A stretch of 23,163 nucleotides of DNA from JBIKWM01 sp044356305. Its GTDB lineage: Bacteria > Bacteroidota > Bacteroidia > UBA10329. A program made the translations under genes and the position numbers. This document shows positions 1 to 8,861 of the stretch, in pieces. Numbering within the stretch: the first letter of the stretch is position 1; each line of letters opens with the position of its first letter. A model generated the notes under the pieces. That model saw only the letters and a program-made list of their open reading frames with translations. It made no database searches and was not told where the DNA came from. The stretch lies in assembly GCA_044356305.1 (NCBI GenBank), contig JBIKWM010000046.1:1-23163 (forward strand). Direction: 5' to 3'.

Positions 1-132
1 GGTGATGCAAAAAGCACGGGCCGGCTGCTCCCGATGGTGGAGCGGGCCATGGAATTCGGCATGATAGAGCGATTCGAGTGGCAGCTGCGGAGAATCAAAG
101 CGAGAATTACAGGCACTGAAAAATGTCAATGA
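1..132 (+). CDS. C-terminal fragment of an unidentified protein (5' end outside window)
   Basis: Frame 1 is open from the first base to a TGA at 130-132, giving 43 residues; the other two plus frames close early. The fragment is basic and helical-looking (…FEWQLRRIKARITG…), with no recognisable motif. Its stop overlaps the start region of the next glycosyltransferase gene (ATG at 123 and again at 129, the latter as an ATGA overlap), so it is probably the preceding gene of the same polysaccharide operon. I do not recognise the family. Confidence 0.6.
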   Translation, partial: GDAKSTGRLLPMVERAMEFGMIERFEWQLRRIKARITGTEKCQ

Positions 133-1097
133 GCCATCGGCCCGCCATAAGTGTGGTTATGCCTGCCTATAATGCCGAGAAGTGGTTGGCAGATGCAGTG
201 CGATCCATCCTCGATCAGACGGAAAATGACTTCGAACTTCTGATCCTGGACGATGCCAGCACGGATGGAACGGCCTTGCTGATGCGCACATTCGCAGACG
301 ATCGTATCAGACTGTTCTTCAATTCAATGAATGAGGGATACCTGAGGTCGTGCAATCGGCTCTTTGAAGAATGCAAGGGCCGGTACGTCACCTTTCTCGA
401 TGCCGATGACACCTGTCAGCCCACAAGGTTGGCAACATGTATTCGGGAAATGGAAAAGGACCCTGAGGCTGTTGGCTTGATCTCAGGCCACCGCAGGATC
501 TGGGAAAACGGCCGTGTGGAAGAGCGAACGGAACCGATTGACACCGCCCGCATGACGACCGACCCCAACTATGCGCCTACCCTGTGCGGGGCCACGCTAC
601 TGGTGCGGGCCGAAGCATTGAGGCAACTGGGTGGCTACCACGAGGTGTTTGCACGCACAGGTGCCGAAGACCATCACCTGATCTGGCGCCTGACGCAGTT
701 TGGCTGCGTGCTGCACATCAGCTCACCGCTCTACGACTACAGGATGCACGCCAGTGCTATAAAGGCCACACTGCTACAACCCGAAAGGCATATTGGGCAC
801 GCGCTCGACATGGCTATCCGGAGGGTATATATCACCGAAGGAAGAGACCTACTTGCTGATGAGCATCAAATTGAACTCGATGAATTGGTGACCGATCTCA
901 TCCGTCCGTTTGAAGTGGACCCTGCTCTGATCAAGCGTAGAGCTTCCATTTCAATGCTCAACATGGGCCATTGGGGCGCTGCGCTCAGAATGGCCATGGA
1001 CGGCATAGCAATCAAGCCTATAAATCCCCACAATTACACACACCTTATGTGGCTGTTGTACATCATGCTGCGCAGACGGCTGCAAGGGCACACATGA
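123..1097 (+). CDS. Family 2 glycosyltransferase (GT-A fold)
   Basis: Predicted cytoplasmic or membrane-associated sugar transferase that moves a sugar from a nucleotide-sugar to a growing glycan. The N-terminus has the GT2 opening (ISVVMPAYNAEKWLADAV), followed by the nucleotide-binding LDDASTDGT segment and a DADD metal-binding motif at residues 93-96. The length of 324 residues is normal for a soluble GT2; I see no transmembrane helix. Two starts are possible, ATG 123 or ATG 129; the second makes an ATGA overlap with the upstream stop and would lose only two residues. It is followed after 18 bases by a GT4 gene on the same strand, which fits a polysaccharide operon. Donor and acceptor cannot be told from sequence. 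Confidence 0.9.
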   Translation: MSMSHRPAISVVMPAYNAEKWLADAVRSILDQTENDFELLILDDASTDGTALLMRTFADDRIRLFFNSMNEGYLRSCNRLFEECKGRYVTFLDADDTCQPTRLATCIREMEKDPEAVGLISGHRRIWENGRVEERTEPIDTARMTTDPNYAPTLCGATLLVRAEALRQLGGYHEVFARTGAEDHHLIWRLTQFGCVLHISSPLYDYRMHASAIKATLLQPERHIGHALDMAIRRVYITEGRDLLADEHQIELDELVTDLIRPFEVDPALIKRRASISMLNMGHWGAALRMAMDGIAIKPINPHNYTHLMWLLYIMLRRRLQGHT

Positions 1098-1115
1098 CGA
1101 CCATACCTTCGGGCC

Positions 1116-2411
1116 GTGCCGACAGTGATCATCCTCTCGTACTTCTATCCGCCCTGCAACCTTGCTGCCAGCAATAGGGCCGTTTCGTGGGCCAAGGGTC
1201 TGCCCGGTCATGGCATCAGACCCGTGGTGCTGACGCGCAGTTGGACCGTACCGGTGAACCGATTGGAGGATGTCACTATAGCATCGGGCACCGATGTTGT
1301 TGATGTTCAACATGATGGTTATCGCGTGGTGAGCCTACCGTACAGCCCCATCCTAAAAGACCGTTGGAACCCTACCGGCCCCATGCGTTGGGCCAAGAAG
1401 GCCCTGAGCATGGCATCGGTGGTGTTGCAGCACATGGGGCACCGAACCTCTGAATACGGTCGCTTTTACGCGGAAGGGCTTCGGTTGGCGGCCGAGGAAC
1501 GACCTGATCTGGTCATGGTAACCGGAAACCCTTGGGGCATGTTCCGCATAGCGCACGACCTTAGCCGCGACACCGGCATTCCTTGGGTGGCCGATTACCG
1601 CGACATCTGGACGGCCAATGGCGCCAACATAGTAGGATTGCCGTGGCCGTATCGCCTGTTGCACAATATCGAACGATGGTTTGAAAGGCGGTTGGTTTCC
1701 AAGGCCAAGATGGTCACCTCCATATCGCTCGCGTTGGCCAAGGAATGTGGGAATCATGTGGGTCGGCCATATGCGGCCATCTACAACGGCTATAACGAGG
1801 AGGAATTCGTGGCTTACCGAGGGCTGCCCAAGAATGACCGATTCAGTGTGACCTACGTGGGCACGCTATACCACGGGCAGGATGTTTCGGTGCTGGCGCG
1901 CGCAGCCAAGCGCCTGATTGATGTGCATGGCAGGCCGGCCGACATCTATTTCAAATTTCTCGGCACGGGGTTCAATGCTGAGCAGAGAGCGCGACTGAAT
2001 TCGCTATTCGCTGGCTATGAGTCACATGTGGAAGTGACCGATCGCACAGACAGGGCAACCACCCTTGCCACAGAGGTAAAAAGCCACCTTTTGGTACATG
2101 TGGGTTGGGCAGGATACAGCGGCATAGTGGGCAGCAAGATCTACGAATACATGGCCAGCGGCACTCCCATCCTCATCTGCCCCACCGATGGCGATATTTT
2201 GGAAGAGATGGTAGGCACCACCAATACCGGTCAATGCGCTAAGGATGAGAATGATGCATTTGAAATCCTGAATCATCATTACCAAAAATATAGAATGGGC
2301 GAAATGCTTCGCAATGACCCAGAGTCGCAGGCTGTACGGGCCTATTCGCGCAGTGCACAGGTGGCCGAACTGGCCAGGCTGATCAAGGATATGACAGGCA
2401 GTGGCCAATGA
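1116..2411 (+). CDS. Family 4 glycosyltransferase (GT-B fold), GTG start
   Basis: Predicted retaining glycosyltransferase for a surface polysaccharide. It begins with a typical GT4 N-terminal strand and loop (VIILSYFYPPCNLAASNRA) and has the C-terminal donor-binding region (SKIYEYMASGTPILICPTDG) with the expected acidic residue pattern. 431 residues is the usual length for the family. The only start in this frame between the previous in-frame stop (1095-1097) and the conserved N-terminus is GTG at 1116, so a GTG start is well supported. The ATG at 1094, overlapping the upstream stop, is in another frame and leads nowhere. asnB-like follows after 29 bases. Confidence 0.88.
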   Translation: MPTVIILSYFYPPCNLAASNRAVSWAKGLPGHGIRPVVLTRSWTVPVNRLEDVTIASGTDVVDVQHDGYRVVSLPYSPILKDRWNPTGPMRWAKKALSMASVVLQHMGHRTSEYGRFYAEGLRLAAEERPDLVMVTGNPWGMFRIAHDLSRDTGIPWVADYRDIWTANGANIVGLPWPYRLLHNIERWFERRLVSKAKMVTSISLALAKECGNHVGRPYAAIYNGYNEEEFVAYRGLPKNDRFSVTYVGTLYHGQDVSVLARAAKRLIDVHGRPADIYFKFLGTGFNAEQRARLNSLFAGYESHVEVTDRTDRATTLATEVKSHLLVHVGWAGYSGIVGSKIYEYMASGTPILICPTDGDILEEMVGTTNTGQCAKDENDAFEILNHHYQKYRMGEMLRNDPESQAVRAYSRSAQVAELARLIKDMTGSGQ

Positions 2412-2440
2412 TCAGTTACTTTGTTGTCTGACCACGGACC

Positions 2441-4288
2441 ATGTGCGGCATAGCAGGCATTTACGACCCACAAGGCAGCCTCGGTGAGGGCGCCATTGCG
2501 CGCATGACCGAGCGTATGGCCCACCGCGGGCCCGATGCCGCTGGACATTTCTCTGACGGTTCCTTCCATCTGGGCCACCGTAGGCTCAGCATCATTGACC
2601 TGAGCGAATCGGCCAACCAGCCTTTCCACTCGGCCTGTGGGCGCTACACCATGGTCTATAATGGTGAGGTGTACAATTTTCAGGAACTTGCGTCAGAACT
2701 GGGCATGAGGCTGCGCACCTCCTCAGACACCGAGGTGATCCTGGAGGCATTTGCCAAGCTGGGCCCGAACTTTATAGAACGGCTCAACGGCATGTTTGCG
2801 CTTGCCATACTCGACCGCCAAGAGCACCGACTGCACCTTTTCCGCGACCGCATCGGCATCAAACCCATCATCTGCTATCAGGATCAGGGGCTGTTCCTTT
2901 TCGCATCAGAACTAAAGGGGATCCTTGCCCTGCGCGAGCGATTGAACCTCGAGATTGACCGTACTGCCGTGTCGCAGTTCCTCAATCTGGGTTACATACC
3001 CGCCCCGCGCACCATTTTCAAGAGAGCATTCAAATTCCCTGCGGGATGCCGGGCCGAGTTTGACGGCAACACATTGACCATCAACCCCTATTGGCAGCTC
3101 GACAATTTGATTAAGTCCGATGTGATGACGGATGAACGTGAGGCAGAGGAACGCCTTACGGGGCTGCTCACATCATCGGTACGGTACCGCATGATCAGCG
3201 ATGTGCCGTTCGGTACTTTCCTGAGCGGGGGTATCGATTCGAGCACCGTGACGGCCGTTGCCCAGAGCCTGTCTGCCGCACCGGTGCGCACTTTCAGCAT
3301 CAGTTTTGCCGATAGGAAGCATGACGAGGCGCCCTTTGCGCAGGCCGTGGCAAAACATCTAGGCACGGACCATCATGAGTTCCGCCTGAGCGAGAAAGAC
3401 GCGCTGCAACTGCTGCCCGACATCACACAAGTGTATGATGAGCCCTATGCCGACTCATCGGCTGCGCCAACCATGCTGGTGAGCAAAATGGCACGCCAGC
3501 ATGTGACCATGACCCTTAGTGGCGATGGAGGCGATGAGCTCTTTCACGGCTACGGGGCTTACACCTGGGCCGAGCGCATGGCAAAACCCTGGATCTGGGC
3601 AGTGCGGAACCCACTTAGCACTGCCATGCGGCTCGGCAACGACCGTTGGAAACGGGCTGCTGATGTGGTGGCCGCTCCTGATGAGGCACACTTAAGGCAG
3701 CACATCTTTTCGCAAGAACAATATATGTTCACAGCCGAGGAGATAAGGCAACTTCTGGGCGATGGGGATGAGCGTCTGCCGTGGCTCGATGTGGCCCCAG
3801 TTGGCACCCGCAGTCTAACACCCGCAGAGGATCAGGCCCTGTTTGACCTCCACCATTATCTCCCGGACGACCTGCTCACCAAAGTGGACCGCGCCAGTAT
3901 GCGTTATGCGCTGGAGGCAAGGGTGCCGCTACTCGATCACCGCATCATTGAGTTCAGCCTCAACCTCGCGCCACAACTCAAAGTGAAGGGCGGTGTGCAG
4001 AAACACCTACTCAAGAAAGTGCTTTACCGCTATGTGCCCAAAGATCTGTTCGACAGGCCCAAATGGGGTTTCAGTATCCCTTTGGGCCAATGGATGAAAG
4101 GCGAACTGCGGGGGCTTGAGGCCGAGTACCTCTCGCCACGTAATGTGAAAGAAACAGGGCTGGTCAATTTCGGTGTGGTTCAGGACCTGCGCAGGCGTTT
4201 CCACGAGGGCGAGGACAGGCTGTACAATCGTATATGGCTGCTGGTGGTGCTGCACAAATGGGCGGCCGAGAATCGGATCAAGGCATGA
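2441..4288 (+). CDS. asnB: Asparagine synthase (glutamine-hydrolysing) family amidotransferase
   Basis: Class II glutamine amidotransferase joined to an ATP-pyrophosphatase synthetase domain. Known family reaction: ammonia from glutamine is transferred to a carboxylate activated as an AMP ester, aspartate in the case of true AsnB. Seen: MCGIAGI start with nucleophile Cys2, MVYNGEVYNF in the glutaminase domain (about residues 1-200), PP-loop SGGIDSS at 262-268, GDGGDE at 361-366 and DDLLTKVDRASM from about 476. The length of 615 residues is normal and all key residues are present. Lying between glycosyltransferases and an acyltransferase, and overlapping the latter by ATGA, it may amidate a uronic acid-type sugar rather than make free asparagine; sequence alone does not decide this. 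The gene symbol is given for the family. Confidence 0.9.
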   Translation: MCGIAGIYDPQGSLGEGAIARMTERMAHRGPDAAGHFSDGSFHLGHRRLSIIDLSESANQPFHSACGRYTMVYNGEVYNFQELASELGMRLRTSSDTEVILEAFAKLGPNFIERLNGMFALAILDRQEHRLHLFRDRIGIKPIICYQDQGLFLFASELKGILALRERLNLEIDRTAVSQFLNLGYIPAPRTIFKRAFKFPAGCRAEFDGNTLTINPYWQLDNLIKSDVMTDEREAEERLTGLLTSSVRYRMISDVPFGTFLSGGIDSSTVTAVAQSLSAAPVRTFSISFADRKHDEAPFAQAVAKHLGTDHHEFRLSEKDALQLLPDITQVYDEPYADSSAAPTMLVSKMARQHVTMTLSGDGGDELFHGYGAYTWAERMAKPWIWAVRNPLSTAMRLGNDRWKRAADVVAAPDEAHLRQHIFSQEQYMFTAEEIRQLLGDGDERLPWLDVAPVGTRSLTPAEDQALFDLHHYLPDDLLTKVDRASMRYALEARVPLLDHRIIEFSLNLAPQLKVKGGVQKHLLKKVLYRYVPKDLFDRPKWGFSIPLGQWMKGELRGLEAEYLSPRNVKETGLVNFGVVQDLRRRFHEGEDRLYNRIWLLVVLHKWAAENRIKA

Positions 4289-5025
4289 AAGGAGTACATC
4301 CAACGGCCATTATCGGTCCACAGGTGCATCTCGGCACCGCAGTGAGCATCGGCCCATATACAGTCATAGATGGCGAAGTGTCCATTGGCAACGGCACCAG
4401 TATAGGCAGCCACTGCCTTATCGGTGGACAGACCGATGCAGCCTCGGCCCCACTCTACATCGGTGCACAATGCGTGGTGCGCAGCCACTCCATTATTTAC
4501 GGGGGCTGCGGCCTGGCTGATGGCGTTCAGACGGGACATCGCATTGCCATGCGCAGCGGCTGCGAAATAGGTGAACATTGCATGATCGGAACCGGATGCG
4601 ACCTACAGGGCGACCTGCGCCTCGGCCGGTATAGCCGTCTGCATAGCGATGTGCATCTGTGCCAAGGCAGTGAGTTGGGCAGTTACGTTTTCATCTATCC
4701 GCGAGTCACATTCACCAATGACCGTTACCCGCCCAGCCAGACCACCACGGCCCCCACAGTAGCCGACTACACTCAGGTGGGTGCCGGCTCCATGTTGATG
4801 CCCGGGGTACGGATCGGGAAAAACTGTCTTGTGGCTGCAATGAGTCTGGTAAACTCTGATTTTGAAGATGATTCGTTTTTGAAGGGGACACCCGCCAGGC
4901 GTGTGGGCCGCGCAAGCGATATGCGAGAGCGGGAAGAAGTGCTTTACCCTTGGCCACAGCGCTTTGACCGCAACATGCCATGGCAGGGCATCGACTTTGA
5001 TCAGTGGACCGAACGCGAGGCTTGA
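4285..5025 (+). CDS. Left-handed beta-helix (hexapeptide repeat) acyltransferase, LpxA/WbpD-like
   Basis: Predicted trimeric acyl- or acetyltransferase. The N-terminal half is a run of hexapeptide repeats ([IV]-G-x4), opening with HPTAIIGPQVHLGTAVSIGP as in LpxA-type enzymes, and a second set (VGAGSMLMPGVRIGKNC) precedes the GTPARRVGR segment typical of sugar acetyltransferases. I chose ATG 4285, not the upstream in-frame codons, because it makes an ATGA overlap with the asnB stop and starts directly on the repeat; this gives 246 residues. With asnB and the glycosyltransferases it most likely N-acetylates or O-acylates a nucleotide sugar or glycan unit. LpxA proper is less likely because lpx genes are not adjacent and the C-terminus differs. 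Confidence 0.82.
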   Translation: MKGVHPTAIIGPQVHLGTAVSIGPYTVIDGEVSIGNGTSIGSHCLIGGQTDAASAPLYIGAQCVVRSHSIIYGGCGLADGVQTGHRIAMRSGCEIGEHCMIGTGCDLQGDLRLGRYSRLHSDVHLCQGSELGSYVFIYPRVTFTNDRYPPSQTTTAPTVADYTQVGAGSMLMPGVRIGKNCLVAAMSLVNSDFEDDSFLKGTPARRVGRASDMREREEVLYPWPQRFDRNMPWQGIDFDQWTEREA

Positions 5026-5687
5026 TGAGCCCCGTGACCATTGTAATCCCATTCTATAACAACTGTGGCTGCATTGGGCCACTGATGCGTGAATTGGCCA
5101 GCTATCACAGGAAAGAATGGAATTTCATTTTTGTGGACGATGCCAGCACTGATGATACCCTTTCGGAGCTCAAAAAATTCGCACTACTGCTACCCGATAG
5201 AACAGTACAGATTATTGAAAATAAGTGGAATGTAGGCTCACACCTTGCGGTGAGGAGAGGTGCCGCAAGAGTCGGAAAGGGTATTGTCATTGTGATGGCA
5301 GGCGATGGTCAGGACGATCCGGCACATATCGAAGCGCTCATCGCTATCCTGAACGAGGGAAATGAAATTGCCCTAACTGTCAGCAACACGGACGACACCA
5401 GCCTGTTTGCCCGCATATTCCATGGAGCCATGTGCCTGATAACCCCGAAAATCAAAGAACTTACCGTTACCCGGACCTGGTACATGCTGGCAGCCGATGT
5501 GGAACTTTTCCGAATTGCAGCCATTACCCAGAAGCGGCACCTCTATTACGATCTGATAGGTAGGAGCCGAAAGGTGGCTGCATTAGCTGTAAATAGGCGC
5601 AAAAGGACTTCTGGTCACTCACAATGGGGAACACAGAAGAAACTGAGGTTCGCTTTAGGTTGGCTATGGTCGCAGGCTCAGCCATAG
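5025..5687 (+). CDS. Short family 2 glycosyltransferase, polyprenyl-phosphate GT-like without membrane helices
   Basis: GT-A catalytic domain resembling dolichyl/undecaprenyl-phosphate sugar transferases: IVIPFYNN start, FVDDASTDDT, and GDGQDDP around the metal site. The C-terminus (RRKRTSGHSQWGTQKKLRFA) matches the R-x-SG-x-S segment that precedes the membrane helices in that family, but the protein stops soon after, at 220 residues, with no helices. ATG 5025 shares bases with the upstream stop (TGATG), so translation is probably coupled. In the DxD region the first Asp position reads Ala-Gly-Asp, a variant also tolerated in related enzymes. The 3' end overlaps a convergent minus-strand gene by 10 bases. 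Confidence 0.82.
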   Translation: MSPVTIVIPFYNNCGCIGPLMRELASYHRKEWNFIFVDDASTDDTLSELKKFALLLPDRTVQIIENKWNVGSHLAVRRGAARVGKGIVIVMAGDGQDDPAHIEALIAILNEGNEIALTVSNTDDTSLFARIFHGAMCLITPKIKELTVTRTWYMLAADVELFRIAAITQKRHLYYDLIGRSRKVAALAVNRRKRTSGHSQWGTQKKLRFALGWLWSQAQP

Positions 5688-7099
5688 ATTGACCCGGTGC
5701 CCGGCCTCGTGGTCACACCTGCGGCCGCCTTGGCATCTTCAAGTTTCTGTTCAGTCTCACGGGCGCTCTGTGCCTGACCACGCAGGTGTATATGCCTTAT
5801 TATCAGAAGGCTTGCAAGAAAAAAAGGTACAGACGGAATCTTGTAACGCACCAACGAACCGAAGTTTGAGGTTGTAAGCCCTACAGAAAAGGCGAAAAAC
5901 AATGCAAATACGAACATGAACAGGGCTGTGGGTTCCTTGCCAAGGCTTTTGAAGAACCCGATAGGTCCGGTCAGGAGTACGATTCGGATGGCAAACAGCA
6001 ACAGTGCGAGATTCTCGAGCGCGCTCAGGAACATCACCACATTCTTCACGTCAAAGATGGTCGGCCTGAACATCCCGGCCCAGATGGCCACGGGGAGTTT
6101 GGACAAGATTCCTGGTATTGTCGGTTCAAAATCTCCGATATCGAAAGAATTGCCCTCATATGCCTCACGTTTCAGGTCCTGTTGAGTGGCCACAGCTTTC
6201 TCGAGGATCATATCAACCGAACCATAGTCGCCCAAATTCTCAGAAGCCTGACTCATTACAACAGAAATGCCACCAATGGCAACAAGTCCGACCATCGGGC
6301 CTACAAGGACTTTCACTACAACACTATCAATGGTCTTCATCCGGTTGAATAGTGTCCAGATGACCACACCCGGCATAAGGGCAACGAAAATGTATGGACG
6401 AATGGAAATCATAACATAAGCAGCGAGGAAAAGAGAAAATACCATACTTCCTACCCTGCTTCCCTTGAGAACAATCTTATACGCAGCATAGGTGAACCAA
6501 CAGGCTGCCGAAAATGTAATGGTGTCCTTCATGACGCCAGACCCCCAAAATAGCACAGAAGGAACAAAAAGTACTGCGTAAGCAAGCGATTTTCGTAGTT
6601 CAGGATACTCCTCCACAAGCATCTCATACAATCGCCACACGCCTGTATACGAGAACCATGCAGTGAGCACTGCCAAAGGGAAATAGGCATATCCTCCGAG
6701 AAGTGAGATAATGTTCAGATAGCGCGCCACGGCATATGATCGGGCATCATATAAATAATAATAGGGAATACCCGTCTGGTATGGATCGAAGCACCAGAAC
6801 CACAACTTATCAGTGTCACCCAGAACGATTTTTATCCAACAACTGAAATCGTGGAACATCAGGGACGAGAGTACCACACTATCAGTCCAGAACTGAATCG
6901 TATCTCCTCCGTCATAATAAAAGATATAGACCAGACCAAGGGTGATGCCCCCGATGATTTTTGCCATCAGGCCAGGAACATAATACTGATATTCAGGTCG
7001 TTTATCAATATTATTATTCATGATGCGCCTGCCGATGAGTAATGCGGCAAACAGGAACACAGGTACCAGAACAAAATCCCAAGCGCTGATGAACTTCAT
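5678..7099 (-). CDS. Polytopic membrane protein, candidate polysaccharide polymerase
   Basis: 473 residues from ATG 7099 with many hydrophobic stretches (about 9-24, 46-61, 128-150, 170-186, 194-210, 219-250, 262-282, 352-377, 392-408, 423-436). A long non-membrane loop covers roughly 285-335 and a charged, helical tail covers 438-473. FWGSGVMKD (184-192) and RYKIPSVPF (418-426) recall motifs seen in Bacteroidota exopolysaccharide polymerase-like membrane proteins, but I cannot name a family. An upstream in-frame start near 7156 exists; 7099 fits the hydrophobic N-terminus better. It is the only gene of the polysaccharide region on the minus strand. Polymerase (Wzy-like) is inference from context and topology; the membrane location is firm. 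Confidence 0.72.
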   Translation of the reverse strand: MKFISAWDFVLVPVFLFAALLIGRRIMNNNIDKRPEYQYYVPGLMAKIIGGITLGLVYIFYYDGGDTIQFWTDSVVLSSLMFHDFSCWIKIVLGDTDKLWFWCFDPYQTGIPYYYLYDARSYAVARYLNIISLLGGYAYFPLAVLTAWFSYTGVWRLYEMLVEEYPELRKSLAYAVLFVPSVLFWGSGVMKDTITFSAACWFTYAAYKIVLKGSRVGSMVFSLFLAAYVMISIRPYIFVALMPGVVIWTLFNRMKTIDSVVVKVLVGPMVGLVAIGGISVVMSQASENLGDYGSVDMILEKAVATQQDLKREAYEGNSFDIGDFEPTIPGILSKLPVAIWAGMFRPTIFDVKNVVMFLSALENLALLLFAIRIVLLTGPIGFFKSLGKEPTALFMFVFALFFAFSVGLTTSNFGSLVRYKIPSVPFFLASLLIIRHIHLRGQAQSARETEQKLEDAKAAAGVTTRPGTGSIYG

Positions 7100-7115
7100 G
7101 ACTACCCGTGGCGGC

Positions 7116-7123
7116 CAAAGATA
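7116..7123 (-). promoter_or_regulatory. Candidate -7 element for the membrane-protein gene
   Basis: The minus strand reads TATCTTTG, an exact match to the Bacteroidota -7 consensus TAnnTTTG, 16 bases before the ATG at 7099. No TTG was found at the usual -33 distance, so this rests on one element. It lies in the 55-base gap between two divergent genes. Confidence 0.35.
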
Positions 7124-7154
7124 AGCCGTGCCTGCCCCGTACCTTGGCCGCGCC

Positions 7155-8393
7155 ATGAGCAGAGGCCGTGTGCTCTATCTGACCTACGATGGACTGACCG
7201 ATGGTCTGGGCCGCTCGCAGGTGCTGCCTTACATCCTTGGACTCGAGGAAAAAGGCTGGGAATTCGACATCATTTCGTTTGAGAAATCTGGCCGGTTCGA
7301 GGCAGACAGATCCGCCATTGACACACTGCTCCAAGGGCGGATGGTGAATTGGCACCCTTTGACCTACACCGCAAAACCGCCCGTACTTAGCACTTTGTAT
7401 GATGTGTGGCGGTTGGGTAAACTGGCTCGGACCCTCCACGCTCATCGCGGGTTCTGTGCGGTGCATTGCCGAAGCTATATCACCTCATTGGTGGGTGAGC
7501 AATTGAAAAAGGACCTTCGAGTTCCGTTCATTTTTGATATGAGGGCCTTTTATGCCGATGAGCGGGTGGATGGTGGCCTGTGGCCGCAGAGCAACCCGCT
7601 TTATCGGATAATCTTCAACTACTTCAAAAAGAAGGAACGCGATTTTCTGGCAACTGCCGACTATACGGTGACACTCACAGAAAAGGCCCTCGAGATCATC
7701 CATGGTTGGGATGGGCTACCGCAACCATTGCCCATTGAAGTGATTCCGTGCTGTGCCGATCTGAGTCATTTCGATTACAACAATGTAGGTGATGTTCAGC
7801 GTAATGAGACCCGCCTCTCACTCGGAATCGGCAAAGAAGAAAAGGTGTTATTGTACCTCGGATCACTCGGCACGTGGTATATGAGCGAGGAGATGCTCAA
7901 GTTCTACCGTGCCATGATTGACTCAAACCCCGAATTCCGCTTCGTGGTTCTTACACACGATGACCCGGCACCTTTCCTAAAAAAAGCCTCAGGCCTCGGA
8001 ATCACCTCCAACCGATTTGTGATAAGGTCTGCGGGCCGTGCTGAACTGCCTAGATTACTCTCAGTGGCCGACCTATCGGTTTTCTTCATCCAGCCCCGAT
8101 TCTCAAAGGCCGGGTCTTCGCCCACGAAACATGGCGAGCTTCTAGGCATGGGTATTCCAGTGGTATGCAATAGCGGTGTGGGCGATGTTGACCGTATCGT
8201 GTCGGGCACCAGATCAGGCCTGCTTGTGAATGACTTCGATCCAGCCAGCCTGGCGGAGGCCGTTGCAGAGATACCGGCCGTACTTGCCATACCGAAGCAA
8301 CGCCTGCGCGAGGCCGCGCATGAATATTACTCGCTCAATGAAGGCGTTGCACGGTACGACCGCATCTATGGCACTGTTTGCGGCCGTCAATGA
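7155..8393 (+). CDS. Family 4 glycosyltransferase (GT-B fold)
   Basis: 412 residues from ATG 7155 (a GTG at 7128 in the same frame is a less likely start). The N-terminus VLYLTYDGLTDGLGRSQVLP has the glycine-rich acceptor loop of GT4 enzymes; the C-terminal donor site is seen in SSPTKHGELLGMGIPVVCNS, followed by a GVGDVDRIV stretch. Predicted to transfer a sugar in surface-polysaccharide assembly. It is divergent from the membrane-protein gene and converges on rlmH, whose end it overlaps by 7 bases, marking the right border of the polysaccharide locus. Confidence 0.87.
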   Translation: MSRGRVLYLTYDGLTDGLGRSQVLPYILGLEEKGWEFDIISFEKSGRFEADRSAIDTLLQGRMVNWHPLTYTAKPPVLSTLYDVWRLGKLARTLHAHRGFCAVHCRSYITSLVGEQLKKDLRVPFIFDMRAFYADERVDGGLWPQSNPLYRIIFNYFKKKERDFLATADYTVTLTEKALEIIHGWDGLPQPLPIEVIPCCADLSHFDYNNVGDVQRNETRLSLGIGKEEKVLLYLGSLGTWYMSEEMLKFYRAMIDSNPEFRFVVLTHDDPAPFLKKASGLGITSNRFVIRSAGRAELPRLLSVADLSVFFIQPRFSKAGSSPTKHGELLGMGIPVVCNSGVGDVDRIVSGTRSGLLVNDFDPASLAEAVAEIPAVLAIPKQRLREAAHEYYSLNEGVARYDRIYGTVCGRQ

Positions 8394-8857
8394 TGGTACT
8401 TCAGGTTGTTGATGATGGTAAGGGCGCGGTAAAGTTGCTCGGCCAGAATAGGGCGCACCATCTGGTGAGTGAATGTCATGGCCGAAAGGGCCACCTTCTC
8501 CTGGAATGCTGAACGCACCTCGGGCGAGAATCCGTAGGCCCCACCCACAACGAATGTCAGCTCGCGCAGGCCGGTATTCATGCATTTCTGTATGAAAGTT
8601 GCAAATTCAATTGATGGGAACTGCCGTCCGCCCTCATCGAGCAGGATAACACGCTCTGAGCCTTTTAAGGCATCGAGCAGGAGCTTTCCTTCGGCCACTT
8701 GCTGTGCCTGTGCCTCGGTTGGGACACGTCCGCGGGGCAGTTCAAGCACATCAACCTGAACAGGAACCATGTGCTTGAGGCGGCCAATAAACTCATCAAA
8801 CAACACCGACACTGGCCCAGCATCCGTTCTTCCGACCAAAACAAGCCTTATCCGCAT
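8387..8857 (-). CDS. rlmH: 23S rRNA (pseudouridine(1915)-N3)-methyltransferase RlmH
   Basis: SPOUT-class methyltransferase that N3-methylates pseudouridine 1915 in helix 69 of 23S rRNA, using SAM, on assembled 70S ribosomes (family knowledge). Seen: LLDEGGRQFPSIEFA at 72-86, the SAM-binding knot loop FVVGGAYGF at 102-110, and the family C-terminus EQLYRA…YHH ending at residue 156. 156 residues matches the usual 155-157. ATG 8857 was chosen over an upstream in-frame codon because MRIRLVLVGRT is the normal N-terminus. It is divergent from the DUF4783 gene. Confidence 0.96.
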   Translation of the reverse strand: MRIRLVLVGRTDAGPVSVLFDEFIGRLKHMVPVQVDVLELPRGRVPTEAQAQQVAEGKLLLDALKGSERVILLDEGGRQFPSIEFATFIQKCMNTGLRELTFVVGGAYGFSPEVRSAFQEKVALSAMTFTHQMVRPILAEQLYRALTIINNLKYHH

Positions 8858-8861
8858 GGGC

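Noticed and set aside
971..1177. Possible frameshifted start of the first GT4 gene via the ATG at 1094
   Set aside because: That frame gives no GT4-like sequence and ends at 1177, while the GTG at 1116 leads directly into the conserved N-terminus.
251..5160. Near-identical DNA at about 251 and 5139 (around GATGCCAGCAC)
   Set aside because: Both encode the conserved DDASTD motif of family 2 glycosyltransferases, so this is shared motif coding and not a repeat element.
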